Of a DNA stretch of 64,000 nt, positions 35,301 to 43,901 are shown piece after piece. A program made the translations under genes and the position numbers. Below the pieces are notes generated by a model that saw only the letters and a list, made by a program, of their open reading frames with translations, was not told the origin of the DNA and ran no database searches. Position 1 is the stretch's first letter. Every line of letters begins with the position of its first letter. The DNA is from Druceiella hillmani (taxonomy: Eukaryota > Arthropoda > Insecta > Lepidoptera > Hepialidae), in assembly GCA_039881145.1 (NCBI GenBank), contig JAYKKI010000032.1, positions 14,321,001-14,385,000 of the forward strand. Reading direction: 5' to 3'.

Positions 35301-35821
35301 CGACCTAGGTTTCGCTGTATGACAACATCTCTAGGTGGGCAAGTTGTAAAGATCTTTAGAAATTGCCCACCTGGAGATGTTGTCATACAACTAAATCTAG
35401 GTCATGATAAAAAATACTACACCACGTAGTTTCATTTAGTTGTGAAAAATTAAATTATTTTGAATTTTTGTAGTCAATCGACTTCAAAATTTGGGATAAT
35501 TCGAAAAGTACCTACATCCTGTCATCAAGAGCCATCTAGTTTTTAAATTTCATGAATTTTCGTTTTTTTTTAATGTTATAATCTTTTGAAAACTAGAAGA
35601 ATGGATGCATAATTTTCTTTTTTTTTGATGCGCAAAATTGCATGGGCGGTATATTGATGAGTATTGTCAACAATGATTTAAAATGTGTGTCTTCAAATTA
35701 TTGATAAAGAACACTATTTTAAGAACGTCGTGTATATATCGTGTATTGATATTGTTATTAAAAACTTTTTTCAGCCAGCATGTTCCTGGTTCAAACTCTG
35801 CCTTCAAAATCAGAATACTGA
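22003..35821 (+). CDS. SV2/SVOP-like MFS transporter (9 coding exons)
   Basis: Join of 22003-22213, 24019-24181, 24618-24793, 27070-27254, 28786-28949, 31288-31450, 31953-32227, 33390-33517 and 35775-35821, about 503 residues. Every intron is GT..AG and the phases agree through to the TGA stop. Landmarks: acidic N-terminus (TNDELDACLSACTFGRF), MFS motif A GFFTDTFGRKK at 80-90, SEFH at 138-141, FPESPK at 209-214 after TM6, YNTMRNWFP at 301-309 opening TM7, a TM7-8 loop with Cys330, Cys352 and an NDT sequon at 346, and GRVGSLLGN at 457-465. This is the twelve-helix pattern of insect synaptic-vesicle-glycoprotein-2-like and SVOP-like proteins, a large family whose substrates are mostly unknown. 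The length is usual for the family. The sequence shows no inactivating change. Residue 1 is the first in-frame ATG after an acceptor-like CAG, so an upstream coding exon cannot be excluded. Confidence 0.9.
22214..24018 (+). other. intron 1 of the transporter
   Basis: About 1.8 kb of AT-rich DNA with no gene or clear repeat. The moderately GC patch near 23750-23890 contains no exon that I can support. Confidence 0.75.
24019..24181 (+). CDS. transporter coding exon 2 (residues 71-124)
   Basis: Acceptor TTCTTCCCTCGCAG, donor GTAAGT. It encodes TM2, motif A and TM3 to KFVEGF, leaving phase 2. Confidence 0.92.
24618..24793 (+). CDS. transporter coding exon 3 (residues 125-184)
   Basis: Donor GTAAGT. 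Two acceptors keep the frame: CAAAAG ending 24617 and CCTAG ending 24575, which would add 14 residues. The first is preferred because it gives the usual 18-residue spacing from the VEG motif to the end of SEFH; neither has a strong pyrimidine tract. Confidence 0.8.
25495..26030. repeat. 130-bp tandem repeat, four copies
   Basis: Each copy has TTAACAGGAAAAA.CAACCTCAGTA, then TTACCTGTTTTAATTCTATA, TATGCTTGTGTTAAACA and TTGTTATATTAAAA. The phrase AACCTCAGTA recurs at about 25521, 25650, 25782 and 25913. Confidence 0.93.
26498..26535. repeat. perfect 14-bp inverted repeat, 10-base loop
   Basis: AGCATTTTCTTCAC at 26498-26511 pairs with GTGAAGAAAATGCT at 26522-26535. Confidence 0.85.
27070..27254 (+). 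CDS. transporter coding exon 4 (residues 184-245)
   Basis: Acceptor AAATATTTTCAG, donor GTGAGT, phase 1 in and 0 out. Encodes TM6, then FPESPKYLFTHGKEVEAMEV and an amphipathic stretch ending ENYP, the family signature after TM6. The reading frame has no ATG near its start, so a plain ORF search misses it. Confidence 0.92.
27653..28119 (-). pseudogene. broken antisense ORF in intron 4, possibly transposase-derived
   Basis: Two overlapping minus-strand frames (28119-27871 and 27946-27653) look like one coding segment broken by a frameshift around 27871-27946. The downstream frame is charged and less AT-driven: DDTVLEIQEKIDKREKAEEQ, then MPSLNKGLNAVNVLEKI and RKLQISYVQQKF. That acidic spacer plus a helical tail resembles the C-terminus of pogo/Tigger- or jerky-like DDE transposases, but the similarity is weak and no DDE motif is visible. 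No promoter or splice sites are apparent. Confidence 0.3.
28320..28510 (-). mobile_element. LINE-like 3' tail, minus strand (intron 4)
   Basis: Read on the minus strand it contains GCAAAATCTATTAGACGG, ATTTTGATGAAATTTGGTAT and AACATATAAGAGAAAAA, matching the plus-strand copy at 33840-33965. The GATTTTGATGAAATTTGGTA phrase is typical of the 3' region of RTE-like LINEs in Lepidoptera. No ORF. Confidence 0.55.
28786..28949 (+). CDS. transporter coding exon 5 (residues 246-299)
   Basis: Acceptor TTATTTTTCTTGCAG, donor GTATGT, phase 0 in and 2 out. Encodes most of the cytosolic loop (KPLFRKPL) and the start of TM7 (ILILFFMMML). Confidence 0.9.
29260..29760. repeat. 234-bp tandem duplication (intron 5)
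   Basis: CGCCCAAATGATGCTACAAG near 29283 and CGCCCAAATAATGCTACAAG near 29517 begin two copies that share TTGACATATTCT.GTATTTAA and TAGATTGCTGATAGTTTA. Confidence 0.9.
29761..31287 (+). other. rest of intron 5, no gene seen
   Basis: AT-rich. A 122-codon minus frame (29818-30186) has no recognised domain and is probably chance. Confidence 0.45.
31288..31450 (+). CDS. transporter coding exon 6 (residues 300-354)
   Basis: Acceptor AACGTTACAG, donor GTGAGT. Encodes SYNTMRNWFP and the lumenal/extracellular TM7-8 loop with two cysteines and an NDT sequon. Confidence 0.9.
31560..31735 (-). mobile_element. dispersed repeat, minus strand (intron 6)
   Basis: On the minus strand it reads GCGCCATCTATTGATATAC, then TACTACGCGTCGTGTAGCTA and TCTTTGTTGTAATAAT. 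The same order occurs on the plus strand at 56605-56705 (GCGTCATCTATTGACATAC, TCTACGCGTCGAGTAGCTA, TCTTTGTTGTAATAAT). Family not identified. Confidence 0.6.
31953..32227 (+). CDS. transporter coding exon 7 (residues 355-445)
   Basis: Acceptor TTTTATTACAG, donor GTAAGA. Encodes TM8-TM10, with SKKKILQ between TM8 and TM9 and GYFPTTM at the end. Confidence 0.92.
32301..32390. repeat. (AT)n(AC)n(AT)n microsatellite (intron 7)
   Basis: An AC run of about nine units sits between two AT runs. Confidence 0.95.
32438..32590 (-). CDS. exon-like 50-codon block, antisense in intron 7
   Basis: On the minus strand a CTTCAG acceptor-like site (just above 32590) opens a phase-0 frame of 50 codons ending in TGA (32438-32440). 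It starts CSNRYCKSRKEKVDRP, continues MEMETASSANDDSGHIPQ and ends AENEAKFKK. The composition is polar, charged and much less AT-driven than surrounding chance frames, as expected of real coding sequence. I do not recognise the protein, and no ATG or upstream partner exon is evident within the intron. It could be the last exon of an antisense gene, a retro-copy fragment, or part of an unrecognised transposable element. No AATAAA lies directly downstream. Confidence 0.35.
   Translation of the reverse strand, partial: CSNRYCKSRKEKVDRPMEMETASSANDDSGHIPQFVQAKPKAENEAKFKK
33390..33517 (+). CDS. transporter coding exon 8 (residues 446-488)
   Basis: Acceptor TATACTGACAG, donor GTAAGT. Encodes TM11 with SGRVGSLLGNMMFP and the start of TM12. 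Confidence 0.92.
33790..34012 (+). mobile_element. LINE-like 3' tail, plus strand (intron 8)
   Basis: Contains TCTGTCAGTCTGTGTG, GCAAAATCTACTAGACAG, ATTTTGATGAAATTTGGTAT, AACATATAAGAGAGAAAAA and a terminal AACGAAGTTGTGGCACAGCT. This is the usual order of an RTE-like LINE 3' end in Lepidoptera. It is the inverted partner of 28320-28510. Confidence 0.6.
34099..34203. repeat. 21-bp tandem repeat, five copies (intron 8)
   Basis: CTTATAGAAATCACAAATGG(G) recurs at 34099, 34120, 34141, 34162 and 34183 with almost no variation, so it is recent. Because the period is a multiple of three the minus frame stays open and reads as repeated ICDFYKP. Confidence 0.95.
34222..34330. repeat. degenerate 41-bp tandem repeat, three copies
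   Basis: TTTTTTCAGCGAAACATTTC, TTTTTTTAGCGAGATATTTT and TTTTTTTAGCGGAATATTTC begin three units that each continue with a TTAATA.CAT phrase. Confidence 0.8.
34331..35228 (+). other. intron 8 DNA without a supported gene
   Basis: A 72-codon frame with ATG at 34860 has no recognised domain, is aromatic-rich from T-rich DNA and is judged chance. Confidence 0.4.
35229..35456. mobile_element. foldback element copy 2 (intron 8, divergent)
   Basis: Inverted arms begin AATTTAATTTTTCACAACTA and end with the exact complement at 35456. The inner arms hold the family's TTCTTTACCACGACCTAGG. The one-sided tail is only weakly visible to the left (TTTAATTTTGTAGAGATTCA near 35207). No clear target duplication; probably an older or divergent subfamily. 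Confidence 0.75.
35775..35821 (+). CDS. transporter coding exon 9 and stop (residues 489-503)
   Basis: Acceptor AACTTTTTTCAG, phase 1 in. Encodes ASMFLVQTLPSKSEY and TGA, the short polar tail typical after TM12. Confidence 0.85.
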
Positions 35822-35937
35822 AAATATCATTCTTAAGCAATTTCTGAAGCTAAAGGTTTGATTCCGAGTTACAGTTGGGACCTTTTTTAGAATTATTGTT
35901 CATATGTGAACGTTTTAAAATGTAAATATGTTTTTAA

Positions 35938-35943
35938 AATAAA
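35938..35943 (+). terminator. poly(A) signal of the transporter gene
   Basis: AATAAA lies 117 bases after the stop codon, in AT-rich DNA, the first such hexamer downstream. The cleavage site itself cannot be located. Confidence 0.6.
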
Positions 35944-36317
35944 CTTTATACATTTTCATAATTGTCTCATTTCTCCTGAATTCATTCTGTTACATGAATA
36001 GTTTGAAAATGACGCTATTAACTTGTTTACCACTGTAGATTTATTTCAAATAATAATTATTCTAAGGAATGTTGCAAACAAATTTGTCGATGATAGGTAT
36101 AAAAATTGATTCCAACACATAGAAGATATAATACAATGAAGAATACATCTTATATTGTTTAAGAAGTATATTAAAATTAAAAAAAAAATAATATGATGCG
36201 TTGTTTCCATCCCGTCACCTATGCGAGTACTGACCACACTCGAAATTACTATCTCGCCTAACGGAAGGGCAAAAATGTTGAAATGGGATAAAAAAAACAA
36301 TTTTAGTCCACAACATG

Positions 36318-36430
36318 TTATATACAGTTTGTTTTCTAATAAATTGTGTTATATACAGTTTGTTTTCTAATAAATTGTGTTATATTCAGTTTGTTTTCTA
36401 ATAAATTGTGTTATATACAGTTTGTTTTCT
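36318..36430. repeat. 31-bp tandem repeat, almost four copies
   Basis: TTATATACAGTTTGTTTTCT recurs at 36318, 36349, 36380 (one base changed) and 36411, separated by AATAAATTGTG. Confidence 0.95.
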
Positions 36431-36957
36431 ATACAAAATAACATAAATACATAATGTGAAATATTTAGACAATATTAGACGTATTATAGTAGAGTAGATA
36501 GTAGTTAGACGTATTTATAGTAAAAAAGTTTCTAAAATTTCTATTCATATTAGAAAAAAGTGATAAATAGTATACATTTTGGACTTTCCACACAAATTTA
36601 AACAGAGCATGATATTAATACATATTTTGACCTACATTCCTTAAACTTGTATGAAATAAGGCAATCTATCAGGAAACTACCCATAAAACTTTGCGCATCT
36701 GTCCAAAGCTTAGCATTAAATATATTTATCAAAACTGTTACAATGATATATACCTCTTCGTGCTTCTGTACTTAATAATTCTGATTTTACCCTCTCTAAC
36801 CTCTCCCAACTAATACTTTTATGTTTTGATAAGATTTTTCAGATGTTAAAGAAAATTTTAGCATAATTACACAGGCGATACTAGTCTTATAGAGAGCTGT
36901 CTCCTATTTAAAGTAAAAATAACAATAAAACTTTGTTAGTATTTACCAATTCCAATA

Positions 36958-37052
36958 AAGTAAATAATAAATTAAACTAGGTAAATAATAAACTAAAGTA
37001 AATAATAAATTAAACTAGGTAAATAATAAACTAAAATAAATAATAAATTAAA
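36958..37052. repeat. degenerate AT-rich tandem repeat
   Basis: GTAAATAATAAATTAAACTA and GTAAATAATAAACTAAA alternate about five times. Confidence 0.8.
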
Positions 37053-37800
37053 CTTTTAGGTATTTCTCAAAGGTGAGTAATTGAAATGAAAATTGGGGAC
37101 GAATAATTTAATATCATAAATGAATATATCAAAACGCGTATAAAGGAAATGAAATTATCATAGAAATTTTTTGGATGAGTCTTTATTCCTTTTATATTTT
37201 TACCTAGAGTTCTGATATTTTAAACTCTTTATAACATTCTGCTATTACGAACTCTGTCGCTTAGTTTTTTTCAATATATGCTAAAGAAATTACATTGCAT
37301 TTGACTGCTTTGATAATTTTTCCAAGTAAAATTAACAAAGCCTTTAAATACATATATCTGGTTGTATGCCAGGTTTTTTCAGATTGATTTTAGTGAGTTT
37401 AATAGCTATCTCTTTCAAATTTATACCTTCAATATAAATCTTTTGAATTGTGCTATGTTTATTTCATTCAAAAATAAACCTAGAAATAATGTAGATACGC
37501 ATTTATAACAAGCATGATAAATCAAGATAAAAAATATTGATTAAAAAACAAAATTTAATAAAAATGAATATAATTTAATAATTATTTAAATATTACTACA
37601 GGTTATGGTTTGAAATTTTTAATTAACTTTGCTATAGGGCCATCAGCTTCAGTTATCAAAAACCATTTTGGGTAGAAAGTGTTTTCTAGCACATTCGATC
37701 TGGAAACTTTGGTGCAAGTGTTTGAATAGTAGAAATTAGTCGGGTGCTTCTAATCACGGAAGCTAATTCCGTCCGTTACACATTTTAAAATTTATTTTTA

Positions 37801-37832
37801 TACACACACACACATATATATATATTAGCAAG

Positions 37833-37871
<39 letters not shown>
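37801..37871. repeat. (AC)n(AT)n microsatellite
   Basis: A short AC run, an AT run, TTAGCAAGTA, and a longer AT run. Confidence 0.95.
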
Positions 37872-37876
<5 letters not shown>

Positions 37877-38099
37877 AAGGTTAGGCTAAAATAATAATAA
37901 TAATATAAGTATTCAGATTCCTTCGTAATTTTATGCAAAATTATTCTACGAAAACCTTGTGTAATCTATGAAAGGAAAATTTGTATATCCAACGTGTTTG
38001 AAAACAACCTAAAGAGGAAAAATAATTTGCTGGAGTGGAAATAACTAAAGACTTGTCATCCTACTCAACTGTTTTAAAGTCAAAATTTATAATTTTTTT

Positions 38100-38400
38100 C
38101 CTGTCGCTCTCCGTATGAATCACGTTAATTAAATCACGATTCTCGAAATGATATTGTGTCATTCGTATTTATAAAAAATTAAAGCTACTTGTAGGAATAA
38201 GAGAAAATGAGACTTTCGATAAATACGAAATCATTAATTTAGCTCCGATCACAGAGAGTTTATTTTCGTAATCGACGACAGTAATTTGAGCGACATCGAT
38301 AATGTTAGAGTCATTAATTCCGTTAAATTCTCGTGATTTAACCATTAGTTAAAATATATTAGTCATGCGCCCGGTATAATCTATTACAAAATATCGGTTC
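38100..38400. other. island of moderately GC-rich unique DNA
   Basis: Phrases such as CACGTTAATTAAATCACGAT, TAATCGACGACAG, GACATCGATAATG and CATGCGCCCGG combine homeodomain-like TTAAT/ATCGAT words with CpGs. Candidate cis-regulatory DNA; no ORF. Confidence 0.3.
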
Positions 38401-41400
38401 TTATATTGCCTTGATATTTTGGTCATATTAAAATAAAGTCGATATAAATAATGAAACACAAATTAAACTGGGTACAATGAAGTTTAGCAAAATCATGTAC
38501 AGATTGCAACAGAGCAATTTTTATTACTAATACAGGTAATTCCGTCATCAAATTGGGTAGAAATTGTTAAAGAATTATATGAAAATTATCAACCGGATTT
38601 GAAAAAAAAATATTGGCAATGTTGCGATTTCAATGAAAAAAAATTCCTTTTTTCCAAAAATGCACTACAAATATTTTCAGTTTGATGCATAGAACCACTT
38701 CTATGATAAATAGATAGGTTCTTTATTACACAAGCATACACAACATAAATGTAATAAGACCTGTCCATTATTAATACATTGATTCAATGCATCATGAAGT
38801 AGAAAATGTGAAAGTTTTCATGAAAATTTTCAACCGCTGCTAAAAAAATCACAAAAAAAGAGAGGTGTTGTGGGACATCCGGTTGGAACGAAATTTCTTT
38901 CGTTATATATTATATTAGTTGGTAGACCATTCATTTGTGAAATTATTATTATTATATTACAAGTATTATTATTGGATTTAATTAAATTAAATCTAATTAA
39001 ATATATTATTTAATTTAATTATATTCTAATTTAATTTAATTATATTATTTAATTAAATTAAATTTGAAATTTATTTTGTATTTAATTATTTTAAAAATTG
39101 AATAGTTATAAATGGAATATAATGAATAATTTAGTAAACAATATAAATAAAGTTTAATTAATAATGAATATAAACGAGTTTGCGGAAAATTTATTATAAT
39201 TTATCAATTTTAGGATTTAATAAAAAGTAAAGTGGTAATTTATAATTTATTATGCAAATAAATACACTGGAAACGGTCTGGCAGATGAGTGGCTTACAAT
39301 AGAAAGCCATCAGAAAAATTATATGATATACACTTGTAAACACAAAACGTTGTCGAAAAGTGTCAGTCGAAATCTTATGCTTTTATACTGTAGCAAAAGT
39401 ATAGGTGGAAATGTTACACTTTTTTTCGGCTAGGACGAATGATTGTCAAGGGTGTAACGTGCCATAAGGAACTTCGTTCCAATTAATTCCTTTTTATAGA
39501 GATACGCTTCTAATATACTGATATATTCGTATATTATACGGTTAAGGTAAGTGTGACAGATATTAAGATAAATGTGTTATTTCCCATGAAGCCAGAGACT
39601 ACAGTGAAGATATGTATTGCATTTTAGTGATGCCAATACCACTCCACATAAAATTGAAGTTAAATGACTTTGCTATACGTGTATCTGTGGTCCCATCGAA
39701 GTATGATTGATTGCTGATACAATTCGATATCATTACTTTTGATGACCATTAAATAATAATTAATTAATATTGCACTGGCTTTCATTCGCGACTCTACTCT
39801 TTTATTTTTATTAATGCGGTGGGTTTTCCCTTCAGTAATAATGTTTTTAGTTCAAGAATATTTTTGATTGGGATACTCTTAATATTCAAAAATTATTACT
39901 GGAGAAAAAACTCCACTACAAAAATCAAGCTTGAAGTTCTAATTTCAGCGACTTATATTAGTTAGCTTATATTATATTATGTAGCTAACTTATATTATGT
40001 AGATTACTCATGTTTTAGTCTGAACTTGAAGCTGAATTGATTTGACAATTTCTATGGAATTACATCACCTGGTCTTAATGCCTTTAATTTGGTTTTGTTT
40101 GGTTCTTACCATGTGAGCGTTAATTTCAACTGAACTCCAAGTATTACCCAAGAAAAGATTGATGGAAAATGATGTTCTAAATAAAAGTCCAAATGCGGAT
40201 CGGGATATGCACAAAGTTATCTTCATCTCTTAAAATTATTAAGGCAGGTTAACTAAAATAATATCATTTTAAAATTTATTCAGATGTTTTAAGCTAATAG
40301 TTGAAAAATTAAATCGAGTTAAGGATACATTATATGTCACCCTGAAGCGTAATATTTTGCAAACAGAGCCTAAAAAGGAAAAGTGGAAATCTAAAATTCA
40401 TTTTAAAAAACCTTTGTGGCAATATTCCATACAATATGGTACTTCTTCTACTACTTCTTAATAAATAAATAAAGATTTTTTTATGGTTTTTTTTGTGTGG
40501 TGTTAAATTCTTTATTATTCCTCTTGCGTGCCATTCTTTCTTCTAAAATCCGTGTAAGAGCATATAAATGTAACCGGAGGAAAAATAACATTTTAAGGAA
40601 CACTCTTTTGTCTGCCTGTGTGCATGTCACATCAGATTTTATCTAGTTTAAATGGGAATTAAGCTAAAATCGGTGTAGTTATAAAACTTATTAATACGTT
40701 CTTTTTATTAACAAGAATTTAAAAAAGAAGTGTTTTGTCCTAAATTTTGTGGACCGAAATTAGAGAACTTGAAAAATATATTTTTTCTAGTTATAAGAGA
40801 CTTAGTTACCTGTTGTCTGAATTTTTTTTAAAAACGCAAGCAAAGAAAGGCTTCTTTCGTTTTATTTCCAAACATGGAAATTTTGAGAAAAATTACTGGT
40901 ATTAGAACTATAAAAACAATTAAAAAAAATTGTTACGGTCTTTACAAGAAGGAAGAAGGTAAAGGTAGACTTCATAGAAAAAAATTACGATAAACAAATT
41001 ATGCTGCAAACAAAAATGGGTTTTCATACGTATTTTTAATTTGTTTGCTGCCTTTAAATAATTTTTTTTGTATATATTAAATTACATTTCTGGGTTCAAA
41101 CAAAATTCTAGCGTCTCGTACGTTAGAATTTTAAGTTGTCAAATCATGTCAAAATTTCAGCTGTCATATAACATCCAGCGTTTGCAATTTATATGTTGTG
41201 CAGTACAAACATTTAAATTTCATGGTCTATTAACAAGTTATACATATTAACTCGTTAATAAACCATACGATTTTGTTTAAATTGAAGAATATATATTGTA
41301 ATGTTAGATGTATTAAGACTTTATCTAAGTTAACTTATAACTGGTTTTTTTCTATATATATCGATGTAAAGTTGGCAATAATCAACTATTTAGTAACCCT

Positions 41401-42110
41401 AATAAAATTTTTACATGCAACTTCTTGCCACGGATCGAACTTATTTTAGCCAACTCAGTGTTTCGGAATTGTACCTTGATTTTATGCACATCAATTAGTA
41501 AAAGGTTGAATCTGTTAACAATGAGTATATAATATTAAAAATTCTCTTCCATTACGTTATAAACGCTTCGTTTAATGTTCACTTTCTTAATAATCTTCCA
41601 TATTTGTACAAACATTTTCCTAGCCTTTTTTCATGATGAATGAGAAAAGAATACTTCCGATCATTTGATTATCACAACCTCATATTTTCAACGGTTTTAG
41701 TTAAATGTATTTTAATGTTTTTAATTTTGCAAATAGATTAAGTAATTAGTTAATTATAACATAACAAAATATTTAAAAAAAATTGTACGGTCGGCAAAAA
41801 TTTCGATGTGTATTATAGTTAAGTATTTAAGATTTAAAGTGAAAGTAAGGTTTCATTTAACGATTTTAAACTTCAAAATGACATTATATGTAACCAACCC
41901 TTTCAAATATTTTAACCATTTGTTTTAAAAATCTGTAAAACAATGATTATTGTTATTATTCTATTAAAATTTAATTAAAATTATTTCGGGTTACTTGCAA
42001 TAACAATTTCAAGAGACATGGTATTTCTGGATACTATTCTACTTTATCCATGTTCCGAGACGCGCTTGATCGGATGTTAGCATATTGTAACATTATTTAA
42101 GTTATATATT
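38401..42110. other. AT-rich DNA, no gene seen
   Basis: Includes an almost pure A/T palindromic tract at 38965-39066 (TTTAATTTAATTATATT types). The frame at 41068-41250 has no recognised domain. No supported gene over about 3.7 kb. Confidence 0.45.
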
Positions 42111-42680
42111 ATCCAAAACTTTTATCCAATTATTTAAATAATGTTAATAATCTCTGTTCTGTTTATATTACTTTATAACAAATAAATATACACTCGTTAA
42201 TCTATATTTTATTATAAACATGCGTAAATTTATTACAAAACAGAAAAATTATTACATACAAAACTTTTATCCAATTACTTAAATAATATTAATACTCTCT
42301 GTTCTGTTTATATTGCTTTATAACAAACAAATATACGCTTTTTAATCTATATTTTATCATAAACGTGCGTAAATTTATTACAAAACAAAAAAATTATTAC
42401 ATACAAAACTTTTATCCAATTACTTAAATAATATTAATACTCTCTGTTCTGTTTATATTACTTTATAACAAACAAATATACACTTGTTAATCTATATTTT
42501 ATCATAAACATGCGTAAATTTATTACAAAACAAAAAAATTATTACATACAAAACTTTTATCCAATTACTTAAATAATATTAATACTCTCTGTTCTGTTTA
42601 TATTACTTTATAACAAACAAATATACACTTGTTAATCTATATTTTATCATAAACATGCGCAAATTTATTTCAATATATTT
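42100..42680. repeat. 144-bp tandem repeat, four copies
   Basis: AAAACTTTTATCCAATTA.TTAA recurs at about 42115, 42260, 42404 and 42549. Copies 2-4 are nearly identical; copy 1 is more diverged, indicating recent amplification. Contains CTCTCTGTTCTGTTTATATT and ATAAACATGCGTAAATTTAT. Confidence 0.95.
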
Positions 42681-42689
42681 CCTGTGATC

Positions 42690-43130
42690 GTATAAAAATA
42701 CAGAGAAAAATTTCGATAATGATATTCTCAGTTTGTAAATTTCCTTAACAAAGCAGTGTAATTATTATGCTTAATTTTCTAAGAGGTATCTGCATTAAAG
42801 GTCTGTTAACCAGCATTTTACTCCGATATAATCCGAAATATTTTACTCTGATGATATCCGAATAAAATAATTTCAAAAGATTTCATATAATAATGTAAAA
42901 ATATAGAGAAACATCTGGGGATAATTATATTCTCGGTTTTCAAGTCTCCTAGTCACAGCTGTGAGTAATTATTAACTGTATTCTATTAATTCATAATTTT
43001 CGTAGGAGGTATCTAAGAAATTGTTTTACAAAAATAACGCTATAATTAAATAAATGAATTACCCAAACGGTTCTGCAGCCGTCTACTTTACAGACAATTA
43101 AACAATTTAACGCGATCAATTCGACTGATA
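42690..43130. other. AT-rich DNA, no gene seen
   Basis: A weak duplication (TAATGATATTCTCAG at 42718, GATAATTATATTCTCGG at 42920) suggests an old tandem copy. Confidence 0.4.
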
Positions 43131-43134
43131 CGAG

Positions 43135-43315
43135 CGAGCACAATAAACAAGCGACTACAGAAGTACTTACGTGTCGATTAGTGCTGAAGGTGGCCACGCC
43201 AAAGATTTATTGATAAAATCACCCGCAGATTAGTTGGAAGCGAGTTTTACTCGTGACTTGCTTGCTTCTCACGGGTAGCTCTCCGTAACAAGGCTATGAC
43301 GTCAGAGATAGTAGG
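43135..43315. other. GC-richer island, candidate non-coding element
   Basis: GAAGGTGGCCACGCCAAAG, GGAAGCGAGTTTTACTCGTG and GCTATGACGTCAGAGATAG (containing TGACGTCA, a full CRE palindrome) occur in about 180 bases. Candidate promoter or enhancer. Confidence 0.35.
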
Positions 43316-43856
43316 ATATGCTTTTAGCCAAGTGCAGCTTGTTCTTTTGTGGTTTCATGACTAATAAATGCAGTAATGAATATTTATGTACTATTTACGT
43401 ACCTACATAGGCGCTTTAATTTTGTTTCTATGAATGTTAGTTCAAGCAAGTTGAAGTATTAATTTCCAAAGTTTCAAATTACTTGTTCAAATTTATTTTG
43501 TGGCGATTGTATTTTAAAACAGAATGCCAGATTTCGATTAGGTTATTCTGTGAATTTAAAGATATGTAATGAATGTATAAAACTAATGTAATATGTTATT
43601 AAATGGTTATTAGATAGCCTTGAATAAAGAAAGAGACATCCCTAATCACTTTTGTTAGGCTAGATAACTTTATAATATTCAACTGAAAAGTCGCTTTATT
43701 TGTTACAAAAGTGTTGCTTCAGAAACAATGTCAAGTCTTTGAGTGTATAAATAAGTGTATTGAAATAATTTTTGTAAGACAGTGACTCAAATATTCATTC
43801 ACTTAAAGCCCGGGCAATGCCACGAATGGTCTTTATCTAAAACGTATAAGTTTGGC

Positions 43857-43901
43857 ATTACAACTTCCACGCGCGGGTTCTGCTCACGTGGAAGTTGTAA
43901 T
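43857..43901. repeat. perfect 15-bp inverted repeat, 15-base GC-rich loop
   Basis: ATTACAACTTCCACG at 43857-43871 pairs exactly with CGTGGAAGTTGTAAT at 43887-43901 around CGCGGGTTCTGCTCA. Confidence 0.85.

Larger units (their letters stand above)
35960..38095. other. AT-rich DNA downstream of the transporter, no gene seen
   Basis: Contains a 31-bp repeat (36318-36430), a TAAATAATAAA..TAAACTAGG repeat (about 36958-37052) and an AC/AT microsatellite (37801-37871). Confidence 0.45.
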
